DNA of 64,000 nucleotides from Calvatia gigantea (GCA_025093985.1 JACAAK010000001.1:2108001-2172000), one strand, 5' to 3'; shown: positions 9,889-23,080, numbered from the stretch's first letter. Translations and numbers: made by a program. Notes: generated by a model from the sequence alone, not told the origin.

Positions 9889-11667
9889 ATGCCCGCAGTA
9901 CGGTCTTCAGCAAGGATAGCGGCAATTTCTGCCCAGACTTCGAACGCCGCTATCGACAATCCTCCAAGTCAGAGCGTGGAAGACACAAGTGCAAAGAGGA
10001 AAAGAAATCCAACTGGAGATGTACCCAAGCCACCTGGGAATCAGAAGAAGCCTCGCAAGCTCGCTGTTACTGCTCAAGTTCCACCGTCAGTGCCGATAAC
10101 GGCAAAAGGATCGACTGCCCTAGGACGGTGGAGAGGGCACCGATGCGATCGTGCCTGCTGAATTGACATTTTCTCTGGATGAAGCCAAAAAGTACCTCAT
10201 CAGTGTCGACCACCGGTTTGAAGATATCTTCGACAAGCTGGCTTGCAAACCTTATGAGAACCTGGAAAGTTTTCATCCTTTCCAGTGTGTCCTTTGCTTG
10301 TCTGATATTCTAAAAATTCTAAACTGACTTGGGGGACAAGAGCGCTCTCTACTTCAATCTTGTAAGTCGTTGCCGCCAAGAGAAATTGTCAACGGGAGGT
10401 CACTTTAGCTTGACATGCAATCCCAGGGGACAGCAAATTTCGTGGCTCGCCGCAAGGTCCATTACCCACAAGTTCAGGCGTTTGTACGATCCGAATCTTC
10501 CTGAAAAACCAGACGAAACGTCGTACGTCAGGGTCATATAATGCGGAGAATCAAAACTTAGTGTCCAAAGGTCCACATCTTTTCCGACGCCTGTTCAAGT
10601 AGCAGCCACTGACCTGGCCGTGCTGAGGTCAGCGGGCCTGAGCACGCGTAAAGCAGAATACAGTGCGTGGAAATAGGTCGTTCGAAGGTTATTACTGCCT
10701 TTATTTATATCGGTATAGTCCAGGACCTGGCCAAACGGTTTGCAGGCGGTCGGCTGTCAACGCAAAAGATACTTTCTGCAAACGACGAAGAATTGGCTGA
10801 GATGCTCATTGAGGTCAGAGGGATAGGACGCGTGAGTCAAGGTCCCACTTATACTCCATGATAGGAACTGAAACCGATAGGGGTGTAGTGGACAGGCAAA
10901 TCCTGATTTTGATCTTGTGAAGAACAATCCATTGACGTAACCTCTAATATCGCAGTTGATATGTTCGCCATCTTTTCCTTGAGGCGACCGGATATCCTGC
11001 CAGTAGGCGAGTTCATATACTTTAGGGGCGTTACGCGTAAGTCTTACCATTTCCAACAGGAGACCTCGGCGTCCAGCGTGGCCTCGCTCGGTGGTTTCTT
11101 GCACTGCATTCGCCTTCCGATCCTTTCAGTCTTTCCCCACAGAAAGTCAGCCAGCTATCGACGAAAAAACCTGAAACTCGCGCGAGACGGATCAGTGGTG
11201 ACGACAGTGACGATGATTTAGAAGAAGGCTATCTGCCCGCCATAGGCGAAAGCAACGACCGCGATAACTCCGATCCAAGTCATTTTGACAAGGACCAAGA
11301 AGTGGGTGGCCTGCCAGATGGGCTCCCACCGCTCTTTACCCCATCGATCTCGAATACCCTGACAAAACCTGCTGGTAGGGTGGTCCAACCTCTCCCGAAA
11401 ACACTCACTGTCGCAGAGTTGAGGAGTAGAATTTCGGGGAAGAAGAAAGTGAAGTAAGTCCGCTAGGCAAGGGAGCGATTCTTGTCCTCAGATATTTTTA
11501 TAGGGGCGCGCTCTTAACCCCACAGGAGATGGAGATCCTCACTGAAAGTTGGAAGCCATATAGGAGTATTGGTGGGTACCCCCATGTGGTGTTGATGTAA
11601 AACACGCTGATGTCAAACCCGGAGAACAGGTACCTATTACATGTGGTCTCTTGCAAGTGCAGAGTAG
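9889..11667 (+). CDS. MAG1: DNA-3-methyladenine glycosylase (AlkA/Mag1, HhH-GPD)
   Basis: Removes alkylated purines from DNA at the start of base excision repair, in the nucleus. The N-terminus is basic (KRKRN, KKPRK), likely for nuclear import. Spliced core: ELTFSLDEAKKYLISVDHRF, then ALSTSILGQQISWLAARSIT (typical of the family), AATDLAVLRSAGLSTRKAEY, DLAKRFAGGRLS, and the helix-hairpin-helix EVRGIGRVSQVDMFAIFSLR. The catalytic Asp follows in LPVGDLGVQRG. Intron 10078-10123 (46 nt) resolves what first looks like a frameshift. Intron 11007-11059 starts with GC, not GT, and cuts the Gly codon just before the catalytic Asp. A linker of about 110 acidic and polar residues precedes the C-terminal segment TPQEMEILTESWKPYRS and YYMWSLASAE. 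The domain set is complete. Confidence 0.92.
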
Positions 11668-12265
11668 AGGCTGTAATACTGCGCCAACTGCTGTGAACTA
11701 AAGTATTTGGGTTAATAGCGTATGATTGTTTAAGTTTACTTACGGGACTGCGGCGGAACGGGACTCCAATATGGCAGCAAGAAAGGAGTGATCGGGAAGT
11801 GATCGGAAGACAGAGACACCATCAATTGCCATAAAAGGGAATGGGCCTGTTTCGAGAAGGAGTCGGTGTTTTCTGAGGATGATCTCATCGGGATTGGACG
11901 GTTTCATTACATATATCATGTACTCAAACATCGATTCCCAAACAGCATTGCAGTGGTTCAACGTTCAGGTTGTTGTTCTGGTGCTGGTACTCTCTATTGC
12001 CTTCACATCATACCGTCATCTCATCCTCGGCCCTCCTGGACGTCGCTCGGACGGCCCACGTCCTCGCACGATCCGCTGCTTTGGTTATAAAACCGTCATC
12101 GGGCGGCGGCGCTTGTTCCAATAAGGGCAACTTCCTGCCGCGCTTCACAGCTTCTCCATTTCCTGACACCGTCCACACAGCCGTGTAGTGCTGTATCTTG
12201 CCAACGCCTTCTCCTGCGGACCCCAAACTACTTAATTCCGGCTGTCACCTATTCTCTCCCCCATT
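11668..12265. other. Intergenic, promoter of the protein kinase gene
   Basis: A TATAAAA sequence at 12086-12092 sits 174 bp before the kinase start codon and may be its TATA element. A minus-strand open frame at 11740-11961 lacks an ATG and family resemblance, so I do not call it a gene. Confidence 0.4.
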
Positions 12266-14016
12266 ATGACCACCACCCAACATCAGTGTTATCCCTTGCG
12301 GCCCATTTCTCCTTTAGAAAGTTCCCATTTGCCAGAACTCCTGAATCCCTCCCGTCACTCCTTGATGGATGCCGACCCGCTGCGACTATCTTTCATGGAC
12401 GACCCACTCAAAGCTGGCGCTACTATTCGGGTCTTTGAATACGGCCAAGACCCCCTCAGAGAGTCGCCATTGCCAAAGTTGAAACCGCTTCCAAATCCTC
12501 GCCAGCCATCTGGGGGTGTATCAGAACTATCGGAGCTGTTCAAAACAGCATCCTTGGACCAGCAGCGCAGAAACGACTCGTTTTTACATGACACACCAAT
12601 AACGCCTTCTTATTCTTCCAAGCCCATGTGTGTGCAAGACTCCCCGCCCGGGTTTTTCACTTCTACAGTCCGCCCGATCCATATTCGCCACCTTTCAGAG
12701 GAGCGCCTACCTTCTTCCGCGATTGTTCCCTTCTTCCCCATTACCCCAGTGCTGTCTCCGGGGCGTCCCTATAACACAAAGGCGGACCTCCATTGCCGGA
12801 GATTTCCCCCTGGCCATCATCTTAACGTCCACTTTGTGGAGCTGTATCAACTGGGGGATGAACTTGGATCAGGGGGATATGGATTTGTGATGATTGCTCG
12901 GCATCGGCTTTCTGGGCGGGAAGTTGCCGTCAAGTTCATCATCAAAGACAAAGTTCCGGAACATGCGTGGATGGAGGATGAGCTACTTGGGCGGCTCCCT
13001 ACGGAAGTCGTCCTATTGAACTCGATAAGCCATGAAAATGTTGTCCAGTACTTGGATCTCTTTGAAGATAATCTCTATTTCTACCTCGTACGTCTTCTTC
13101 GCTTTCTCGGTTTGTTTGTGGTTAAATAGGTCATACCTAGGTACAAGAATTACACGGTACCCCATGGCAAACATGCGAGGGTGTGCGAAAAATTGATAGC
13201 ATGTCCTCAACTCCATCCTTGTCACCGTCGATATCCGAAAAATCGCTTGATTTTACCGAACCAACAACGCCACCACTACCTCCCATATCACCTAATCTTA
13301 TTAATTCCGGCAGACGCAGGTTTAGCAATTCGGATCACTCCCAACGACCAAAATCGAAAATTGCTTTGACGCTTCTCAATCCAGATTCACCGAAGATGTC
13401 CCGACGGGCCCCTTATGACTTGTTCGAGTGCATTGAACGGTCAGAGGACAAACGGCTATCCGAGGCACAAGCCCATCGTGTCTTTGCACAAGTTGTAGAC
13501 GTCGTCCATCATCTCGACAGCCTCGGCATAGCACACCGTGACATCAAGGACGAAAACCTTGTTATAGATGAGAACCTGAAGGTTTGTCCGCATTGTTTTT
13601 GTCGAATTGTGTAATCCCTGACCTTGTTTTCTTAATAGGTGAAGCTGATTGATTTTGGTAGCGCTTGTGCCGTCGACCCAACAAAGCCTCGACCATATTA
13701 CACCAAATTTTTTGGAACAGCCGCATATGCTTCGTCAGAGATTCTTTTGAGAAAGAAGTATCAAGCAGCCCCAGCCGAGATTTGGACCTTGGGTATCCTT
13801 CTCTCCTACCTTCTGACTGGAACCTCGCCATTCCCATCTGTTAAAGATGCGGTTATGGGAACGGTTGTTGTTTCGGAAATTCCTGGGATGAAGCTGTCTG
13901 AGGAGGTGATGGATCTGTTGCGTCGGTGTCTGGACCCTCAACCAGGAACGCGGATGACAATACAGCAAGTCAAGGAGCATCCCTGGGTCGTATCGCCAGA
14001 GTGGTCCCATACATAG
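12266..14016 (+). CDS. Ser/Thr protein kinase, PAS-kinase-like (CAMK group)
   Basis: Protein kinase of the CAMK/PASK type. Three exons: 12266-13087, 13141-13581 and 13639-14016. The N-terminal ~190 residues are low-complexity and show no PAS domain. Kinase landmarks: LGDELGSGGYGFVMIARH (glycine loop), EVAVKFI (ATP lysine), HRDIKDENLVID (catalytic loop), VKLIDFGSACAV (DFG), and YFGT-like FFGTAAYASSEIL (activation segment). All catalytic residues are present. After the hinge (LVQELHGTPW) lies an insertion of about 80 Ser/Pro-rich residues before YDLFECIERSEDKRLSE. Yeast Psk1/Psk2 set sugar flux and translation, but a link to them here rests on kinase-domain similarity only. The stop directly follows the kinase domain. 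Confidence 0.88.
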
Positions 14017-14449
14017 ATCCTCATTTCTCTTCAACTTTTTTGACCTGGTTGATTGGTGGCGCAATGGATGTATCTTTCAGTGTTTTCTTATGCTTAGTAG
14101 AGTTAGATTTGGAACCATCGGCATTTTCATGACTGGACTCGTTCTCCGAGTAACGGTAATTGTAGATTTGTATGTTCTAGTCTTGTCCCTAGTGTACTGT
14201 CATATCGTTTTTGCGGGTCTCACTTCTGCGGAGGTGTCAACAACCGTGAAGCTTTGAAACTTGAAGTTGAAGTCAACTTGGCAAACACTGATTCGGTGTG
14301 ATCACGTGGACACCTGATGGTGCCCAACAGCTAGGGTGCACCGGAGGCAACGGCCCCACCCATACTTTCACCATGACCTCGTGTTGAAGTTTGCAGGTAC
14401 GGTTGCGTTACCGCATGTCGAGAAGCTCATGAACTCATTTGGTGTGCAG

Positions 14450-15464
<1,015 letters not shown>

Positions 15465-15857
15465 AGATACATGCAGTAGTACAGAGTATATTTAACACTG
15501 AGGGTAGTTAGAATACTTATGAGGATAGATGTTGTTGTGTGTTGCTGCATGGTCAGGGTCCGATTGAATGGCCGTTGAGCCGAAGGAAGCCCTGTGACGA
15601 GAAGTGTTACAAGGGTGTAACACATGGACTGAGCCCTCCCTCTCTCTCTCCTAATATCATTTCCTGTCTTGCCAGCCTCCATTGAAGGGCGCTCCCCACA
15701 TTCTCCTCGTCGCCCACAGCGACACCACCGAGGCGGCCACCACCTACTTATTCCTTCTTTTCGTCAATAGCACTACCCCTCCCTTCGCACTTTCTCCATC
15801 CTACCCAAGTTCATTTTGGCGTTTATTTCCTTGCTACGAACGCACTGAGACCGAACA

Positions 15858-18800
15858 ATGGCAGCTGCACTTCACGCCCCTCGCAACGACACGACATCAA
15901 ACGTCCGCACCAGCGTATATCCTCAACCGCTGGTGACCGAGTTGGACCTTAGAGACAACCGATATCCGACAATGTCTTCGACCCAGTCGCGGCGTAATAC
16001 ACGCCAGAGCGCTATGCTCCAGGATCAGTCATCTCAACCTTTGCGAGATACCTTCGCAGATGATTCGAGTGCGCTCTATAGACGGAGCTCAGATACTACG
16101 AACGAACCTTCTGGGAAATCCCCTCCGGAACAGCAACGGCCGTCGTCTTCTTCCCATATTCAAGCCCAGGGTTGGACTTCAAACGGCAAGCTTTCTGTTC
16201 CATCTCATTCACCCGAACCCTCTCGAGGCACCTTATCGTATGCTTTACCCCCTGGTGCCACGCGCCGTGTGGTGGAAAGATACAGCCTGGATGATGCTGG
16301 TGAAAATTCGCCTCCTGCAGGGTCTGCCGAAACACGACCGACTGGCGCTGATTCCAACAACCAGGCGTCTCGCAGTCGGTCAGGCACGCCCCAGCCCACC
16401 CATACTCAGAGCGCAACCCAAGATCGCCCTCAATCATTACTTCCTTCCGCCCCTCGACATCCCTCATTACCTGCTGCTGGTGTTGGCTCAGGTCTGCCCT
16501 CAGGAAGCAACAGTGGGCAGTTCCCTCCAATCATGTCGCTTGCGGCATCATCAAACTATACACCGCCCATCGCTCCCCGAAATCGCACATACCCCCAACA
16601 ACCAACTTACATCACTCCGACGAACTCGATGAACCCCATGAATCCTGTGTATTCTCCTAAGCCACCTCGGCCACCCCAGGAGGAAGTTTGCGTAGAATGT
16701 GCCATGCGTGACCAGGAAATGGCAGATGTCGATGTCACATCTCCTGGCGCCTGGGCTCGAGTCAGTGATGCTGCATTTGAGGATTTGAAACATCGGGAAC
16801 TTGAAGATGAAGCCAACGGTATCGTCAACAATGATCCCAGTCGGCCCCGCATTCGAGGGGGTCGTCTCACGGAACAAAATGTCAGACTGTGGCTGAGCAT
16901 TGTATGTAGTAATTTTCATTATGACTCCATACCGCGTTTTCTCATCCCTTCCGCAGAATCCAAAGGAGCCCGCCGCCCGTCACCAGACAGTTACTAAGTA
17001 TGTCAAAGCTCAGAGAGCCTTGCTGAAGGAAGAGGCGCTTGCCCGCGTCCAAGCCATGCAGGAAGCTAAGCATCTGGACAGTAAAGTACGTGATGCGTAT
17101 ACTCAACTCCGGAATTCTGCGCTCGTCGGGAGCCACGTTACCCCCGACGATGCAATCCGCATAAAGCCGCCCACATCATCTCCATCCGGCGGCCACGCGC
17201 ACCATCGAACCCAATCCAGAGAAATCACATTGCTTGAGAATGGGATGATCGTTGAGCATGTGGATGTCCGCAAAGAAGAACGCGAGGCAAAGGAACGGAA
17301 GCGCAAAGAGGAAAGGCGGGCAAGGAAGTCTTCCAGAAGTTCAGCAGTGGAGGTCACATCCATTATCTCTGCAAACAGCAATGGTCGGCATACGGATAAC
17401 GGCCTGAAACCTTATTCTCGGTACTCGCAGGCGAGCTCTGCCCGGCCCGTTAGTATTCTCACAGCACCCCATGAACGCCCAGATCTTCCGCGAGCTTATT
17501 CGCAAGCATCATTTTCCGATGTGCACAGTCTTGGTTCAAGCTCTCCGAAACGACGGTTCTTTGGCTTCCGTAACCTTAGTGCTGGGTGGAGAAGTCAGGA
17601 TAGTCTTGCGCCTTCTGCGATGACAGGTGGAAGTATGATTGATATGCAGTACGTAAAATTTTCTTTGCTGGTCTCGGATCCGAATAATATCGCTGACCGT
17701 CATACAGTGTTGCGCTTCAACGTGAATCCAACAGGTCAACACGCTACTTCTCTGGGAGTCCAATAGACCTTAATTCTCCACGCCGGAGTCAAGTATGGCC
17801 AGCAGAGCCGGAGGCTCTCGATGCCTCAACGCCAACAGCGACGGTTAAAGCAAAGGCAGATGGTGGCAAGAAAACAACAGCGTTGGCCAAATTCTGGCGA
17901 AAAGTGACTGGTCACAAGAATGATCACACTTCGAGTAGCCAACCCGAGCCCAATTGCGAAAAGGTAGACGATGATCTACCCCTGGCTCCGCCGCCTCCGC
18001 TATCCCGTCTGGTTGATCGAGGATCCTCGGAAATGGCAGTAACAGGGGGTCGGCAGAACTCCGCGCCCTCGATCTCCTCAATACCACCGAAGTTTGGCTT
18101 CGGTTCACCTGGTATGTCCCCTATGACGGCACCGTCTAGTCCACTACCCTCGCCGGTCTCTTCACGACTCCCCGGTCAGGGCTTGGATACGGTTGAAATT
18201 AGACATGCCCCTGGTGGCAGGTTTGACGACGCGGACGAGCCTCGGGAGGATGGGTTTGCAACGACCGCCGAAACAAAACCCCTCCATCCTGTTTTATCTG
18301 TGCCTGATATGCGACAACGGAGCGGGCCTCGATCCTCATCTCCTCTTCCTCCTATCCCTTCCGTCCCGCAGCAAATGCAAGCTATCGATATGGTCTTCCG
18401 AGAGAAGTCCCTTCCGCCTATCCCTCCTGGTGAAGACCCAGCTCCCTTCCGGCCAACGGATCGACCAAGGACTGTGTATACCTACGATCCTCCCCCTCTC
18501 CCCCCCGGTACCGGGCGTGCCCATGACTTCCTTCCTCCTAACGCTCCTTTCCGTTCTGCTGATATACGGCGTCAGTCATTCAGCGGTCTGTCGTCACAAC
18601 CAAACTCACCTTCCCAGCCAATGCACACTAACGGCAAATCAGCTACGTATGACCCTCGCAGATCGTTCGGTCCCCGATATGATGAATTTGGTGCCTCGAG
18701 GCGGTCATTGGGCCGCATCGACAACCACATCCAGGAATCCCAACCTCCCATGCCACGTTTAGCCGTTCCCCTATCGAAAGATAGCAAACGTAAGAGCAGG

Positions 18801-19091
18801 TTTGGCTTGAGCTCATTACTGGGTAAGAAGAACAAGTCACAGGATTTCTTACATGACGAGAAATCTGCTTTCGCGTTCCCCACAACCCAAGAAGCCCAAG
18901 AGGAGTGGTATGTCAACTGCCCCGCACCGAACCCCCGGTATAGCGGACTCGGCGTGGGTTCCCCTGGGCATTTTAATCCACGGTTGTCCGTGGTCTCGAG
19001 AAAAGGCCTTGAAGAGCTCGTATCACAGGATCCAGAGTTTGTTGCATATCGATATCCCTCGCATGACCAACGTTTGGATCTTTTCCGGTAA
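15858..19091 (+). CDS. Large Ser/Pro-rich protein of unknown function
   Basis: About 1,040 residues in three exons (15858-16901, 16957-17648 and 17708-19091), mostly low-complexity Ser/Pro/Arg sequence of a disordered, heavily phosphorylated type. The ordered core is near residues 270-420: EEVCVECAMRDQEMADVDV, GAWARVSDAAFEDLKHRE, GGRLTEQNVRLWLSINPKEP and a charged helix KAQRALLKEEALARVQAMQE. A second charged helix (KEEREAKERKRKEERRARK) lies near residue 460. Poly-proline patches (PPPLPPGTG, LPPIPPGED) could bind SH3 or WW domains. No catalytic domain, signal peptide or membrane segment is seen. It may be a cortical or signalling scaffold, but that is only a guess from composition. I do not recognise a named family. 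Confidence 0.8.
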
Positions 19092-19588
19092 TTTGATTAT
19101 TCTCACTATCCATTATATCTTTCCTTTTGTTCTCCTGCGTTCATCCTATGTCATCGTTGATTATTACTTTCCCCCTCTCATTCCTCTGATTCGGACTCGT
19201 TCTACCTACAGCTACCTGGGACGTGCATTGGTTCCTATGTTTCATTCCTTTCCCTGGCGTTCACTGTTTGATTATACTCTCTTACCTTTGTCCTGGCTTT
19301 CAAGACTCAAAGAACATACCTTGGTTACGTTTGCTTTGGATATATCATAGTCTAGCCCGCGTGGCAATATGGCAATACAAAGATTGAAAGCTTTCTTGTT
19401 GCCCCGTCCCACACACGCTATCTTCTGGTGTTCAGTCTTGGTCATCTTTTGATATTTTGGCATTCTCTCGCCCTCAAACCTAACCCAACATATCAAGTGT
19501 CCAAACCAATGAAGATTGGATCCTCGTCATGGCAACTCAGTACAAGTGAGGCTACTTCATCTAAATTGGTATGATCTCGTAAAGTACC
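19092..19588. other. Intergenic between convergent genes
   Basis: T-rich 3' flank shared by the Ser/Pro-rich gene (plus) and the P450 gene (minus). No gene-like frame seen. Confidence 0.5.
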
Positions 19589-21657
19589 TCACTGTGTCTC
19601 GTTGACCTGGGACGCCCGTGCTCGGAATATAAGTTTTGCTTTTGGGTCAGGGATAATGGCACCATCGAAGACTGTGTTCTCGGGGCGATTTTTGATACTT
19701 TTCGGATACGAAATGTCGAAATTGAGAAGGATATGAGCAACCATTATCTTGAGCTCCGTCTGTTGTCTAATTAGAATACACGCAAAAGGGTTTGAACACA
19801 GTCAAATTACCGCAGCGAAGAAGCGACCCGCACATGCATGCCTTCCTGTAATCGTGGTGTTAGAGGCCTCATGCTCGAACCTAGAGTTCTGGCTTCCTAC
19901 CGGCACCAAAGGGAAGATACTAAAAAGAATATGTCAGCCTTTATTACACCTTGATATCATGACAATTGGAACATGGTGGCTAACATGGCTATCCACAGTG
20001 GCGAATCCGTATTTTGACTCCATGGCCTCGGTTTCTCGCAGTTTACTGAACCGGAAAAGGTCACATCGTTCTGGGTCTGGATATACATCTGGGTTGAAGT
20101 GAACGGCCTGCATGTCGATGGCTACTTTGTAGCCTGGGGGTACGACCTGTCCGTTACCAAGATCAAAATCGACCATGGTATAGCGGGACAAGGCAACTGG
20201 AATTCAAGGTATCGTTATATGCGCGACGATGAATGCAGTGGAATTAAGTACCCACAATACATCAGGCCGTACACTCTTCCTACTTCTCTCAGAGCACTGT
20301 CAATCTTCTTGAACTTTAATAAAGCTCCCTTGGTCCACCCTCCTTCAGATTCCAACGCTTGCTGCACCTCTTGTCTCAGCCCTTCAGCGTCTGCAGGCTG
20401 AAGAAGTGCAATTTCGAACAGAGTTTGGGTGATAAAAATGGAACTAACGCCCCATATCTTACGGTTAGCCATTAGTCTCTGGTGACGCAACGGAGGAGAC
20501 TCACGAGGTGTGGATACTGCCAAAATTTATGTTCAAGAGACGGTTCGCTAGTCCCAGAAGCGTTTCTTGTGGCGGTGCATTCTTAATCAGGTGTTCTGCG
20601 ACGAGAGTCTGGTAATACTGGTTATGAGGCAACCATTCCTTCCCAACACAATCACAGACGTACAGACGCCTCACTGAGCGCTTTCCCGCCGTCCATGTGT
20701 GCCTGTAGATATGGAAGCATATACTTCAAGGCTTCTTTTTTTCCGCCGAGGATGCTGGAGAGTATGAAGTATGTGATACTACAACGACAATGAGCTCCAA
20801 CGCTGCCATTACTAAACTGAACACCCACGGGCGCAGGTATCGTGGCGTCCACTTGATGAACGGAGCCATCATGGGTACCGTCTCGGCAAATCGCACTATC
20901 GCATGTAGGAAACCTTCATTGCGGCATAGACCTACGCCGAAAACTACTCTGTTGCTTATCCTTGCTATTGAATGGATCATAGTATCGAAAACCGGGACTT
21001 CAAATTCGGCGTCTTGACGTAGAATTGGTTTAAGAAGGACAGCGCAGGAAACCTCCCACCACTTACCTGTCGTCCTGAAAGGCTTGAAGGCATCATCTAT
21101 GGCTAGCATTGATTCTTCTTGCATCTCGGGTATGTAAGAGGGGAGCGCTCTGTTGACATCAGTTCGGAGGACCGATGCCTGGTATGGATTTCTCAGTTGG
21201 TGCTCGTCCATGGTATATGGTAATTGTAGGTCGTCATCAACCGTCATTGGCTCATTCAACTGTGGATGCCGTTGAGTTCTGGAGGTGAAGACAGAAAGGA
21301 TACGTCTTACCACGTCGTCAGTGCTTGATCGCACCTTGTCCAAGAATTCAGGGCGTAGGAGGAAAACGGGTCCCACCTTCAACAGGACGGGTGTTAGAAG
21401 GGGGGAATGCGTTCGTGTTACATACGACTTACCAGGGTGGGCACAGTGAATGGCTGGTCGCCGTACTTCGCTCTCCCTTCGAGGATCACTTCCCTTGCAT
21501 TCACCGTGTATCGCAGGGCTGTAAGCACAAACCCAAGGACACCAGGCTCACCGATGCGCGGAATGGGTCCTCGGTAGTTGATGTATCTGTGAATCCTGAC
21601 ATAAATGAAGCCGAGGAGCAGAAGAAAGCCAGAGAGCATATGAAGAGCGGCGGTCAT
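19589..21657 (-). CDS. Cytochrome P450 monooxygenase
   Basis: Haem-thiolate oxygenase anchored to the ER. Start ATG 21657 gives an N-terminal membrane anchor (LHMLSGFLLLLGFIYV), then the proline hinge YRGPIPRIGEPG. Other landmarks: ARISNRVVFGVGLCRNEGF, the I helix NFGSIHTSSIFITQTL (spliced at about 20465), the K-helix ExxR as LREVGRV, the PERF-like DPERCDLFRF, and the haem loop FGAGRHACAGRFFAA, assembled from two exons around an intron near 19835-19893. It ends at TGA 19589-19591. All P450 signatures are present. The I-helix and the style of the haem loop resemble the broad ent-kaurene-oxidase-like group of fungal P450s. Substrate unknown; it has no biosynthetic-cluster partners nearby. Confidence 0.9.
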
Positions 21658-22033
21658 TTGGACAGTCTTTGTGATTGTCAGAGTCCAATATTTGTATCTG
21701 AGGGGAAGGGAATGAATCGATTAAGGCAAGAGTTAAGGCAAGAGATGGAGAACATCTCCATATTCGACTCTGAGTGGCGTGGCCCATTCCTTGCCTTACC
21801 GCTGCGGGCGCTCGATGTGGATTAGTTGAGCGATTGTCATGGCTGTCCTGCAAAAACGCCCGAGTGGAGGTTCCAAGATAGAAATGTTGATAACGGAGGT
21901 AGAAAAAAACTGGCCAAGTCTGTATTAGGGGAGTTGCCCGAAAAGGCATAACTACATTTCATCAAACGTCCTTCATTGCCTTCGTCGCCCTTGCCTGCCA
22001 AATCGTCACTTGCATTTTCCCCAACTGTTTTAA
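21658..22033. other. Divergent promoter between P450 and MND1
   Basis: Contains a short repeat TTAAGGCAAGAG-TTAAGGCAAGAG (21720-21743). Otherwise no coding or RNA signal recognised. Confidence 0.45.
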
Positions 22034-23080
22034 ATGGTATGTTTCATGTAGCGACAGGAATGGTGAACTAACCACTTGGATCTCAGGCCCCAAGAGGACT
22101 TTCTGCGGAGGAAAAGCGGGTCAAGCTTCTGGAGATTTTCCATGAATCGGTAAGTGTCTCGCGTTCTGAGGCCTTGATAATCGCTAAGCCTGTTTCAATC
22201 GTATTTTGCAGAAAGATTTCTACCAGGCAAGTAGCATACATGCATCGTTGCAACATAGTCCATAAACAGGCGTGGTCAGCTGAAGGAGCTAGAAAAGCTC
22301 GGCCCCAAGTTGAAAGGCATCGGTGGGCCTCTCTACTCTGATAGAAAGGAACCCTGGCTGAACAAGGTTTTTGTAGTTTCCCAGTCTGTAAAGGATGTGT
22401 TGCAGTCACTTGTGGATGACGGACTCGTCCAAGGCGATAAGATCGGTTCCTCTAACTGTAAGTGCACGGTCGGGCAGTATATGCGCTCGTTGATCTCCCA
22501 ACTGTTCATAGTCTTCTGGAGTTTTCCATCACAACAAGGAGCAATTGTATGTGTCCTTAAAAGGCTTGCTGCCCCTGCACCTCAGATAGCCACTAGGTCC
22601 AGGGACGCTTAAAAAAAGCCAAAGATGCAGCATCTAGCACGAGAGACCAGCTTGAAGATATAAAGGCCACCATTGCATCAGAGCAAGCCCTCAGACAGGG
22701 ATCAGTACGCATTGCTAGGTAGAGTCGAAGAGAGAGAGCTGACACTATCGAGATTAGGTCGAACGCTCACAAGCCCTGCTAACTTCATGCGAAATTGTGT
22801 GAGGAATCAGCTGAACTCGAAAGGGAAATCAGGAGCTACGGTGACGCAGATTCCGGCGAGGTACGAAGAAAGTCAACGTGCAATTATACTGGCGAAGGAA
22901 GCAGCTTTGAGATGGACAGGTAAGAGTAGCCTTGTTTGTAACGTAGTGCGCTGATAAGTATGTTCCCTATCAGATAACTATGGGGTCCTTTTGGGATATT
23001 TCTGTCGCGAGCGAGGTGTGGATCCTGGGGACATTCGACAGTATTTGGGTATTCCAGAGGACTATGAAAGTATTTATTAG
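22034..23080 (+). CDS. MND1: Meiotic nuclear division protein Mnd1, frame apparently broken
   Basis: Partner of Hop2 in meiotic strand exchange (with Dmc1). The first exon is only the ATG (22034-22036). Then follow APRGLSAEEKRVKLLEIFHE, KDFYQ (22212-22226), LKELEKLGPKLKGI, VSQSVKDVLQSLVDDGLVQ, the winged-helix NFFWSFPSQQGAIVQGRLKK, a coiled coil, and the C-terminal AKEAALRWTDNYGVLLGYF and IRQYLGIPEDYESIY. Intron 22227-22279 is GC-AG. In the coiled-coil exon the frame shifts twice. At about 22791-22797 it changes between LLTSCE and LCEESAELEREIRSY. At about 22857-22862 it changes between GDADSGE and YEESQRAII. No intron of workable size explains either shift. So this is either an assembly error or a degenerating gene. 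Confidence 0.85.

Noticed and set aside
10078..10150. Apparent frameshift in MAG1 after the basic N-terminus
   Set aside because: A 46-nt intron (10078-10123, or a 58-nt one from 10066) with phase 0 at both ends restores the frame to ELTFSLDEAKKY, so the gene is intact.
11740..11961. Minus-strand frame (SNPDEIILRKHRLLLETGPF) as a gene
   Set aside because: It lacks an ATG, has stops immediately upstream, no splice partner and no family resemblance.
22673..22757. Coiled-coil-like reading RVEERELTLSRL inside MND1
   Set aside because: Length comparison with human MND1 fits only if 22706-22757 is spliced out. The helix-like text is a coincidence of frame.
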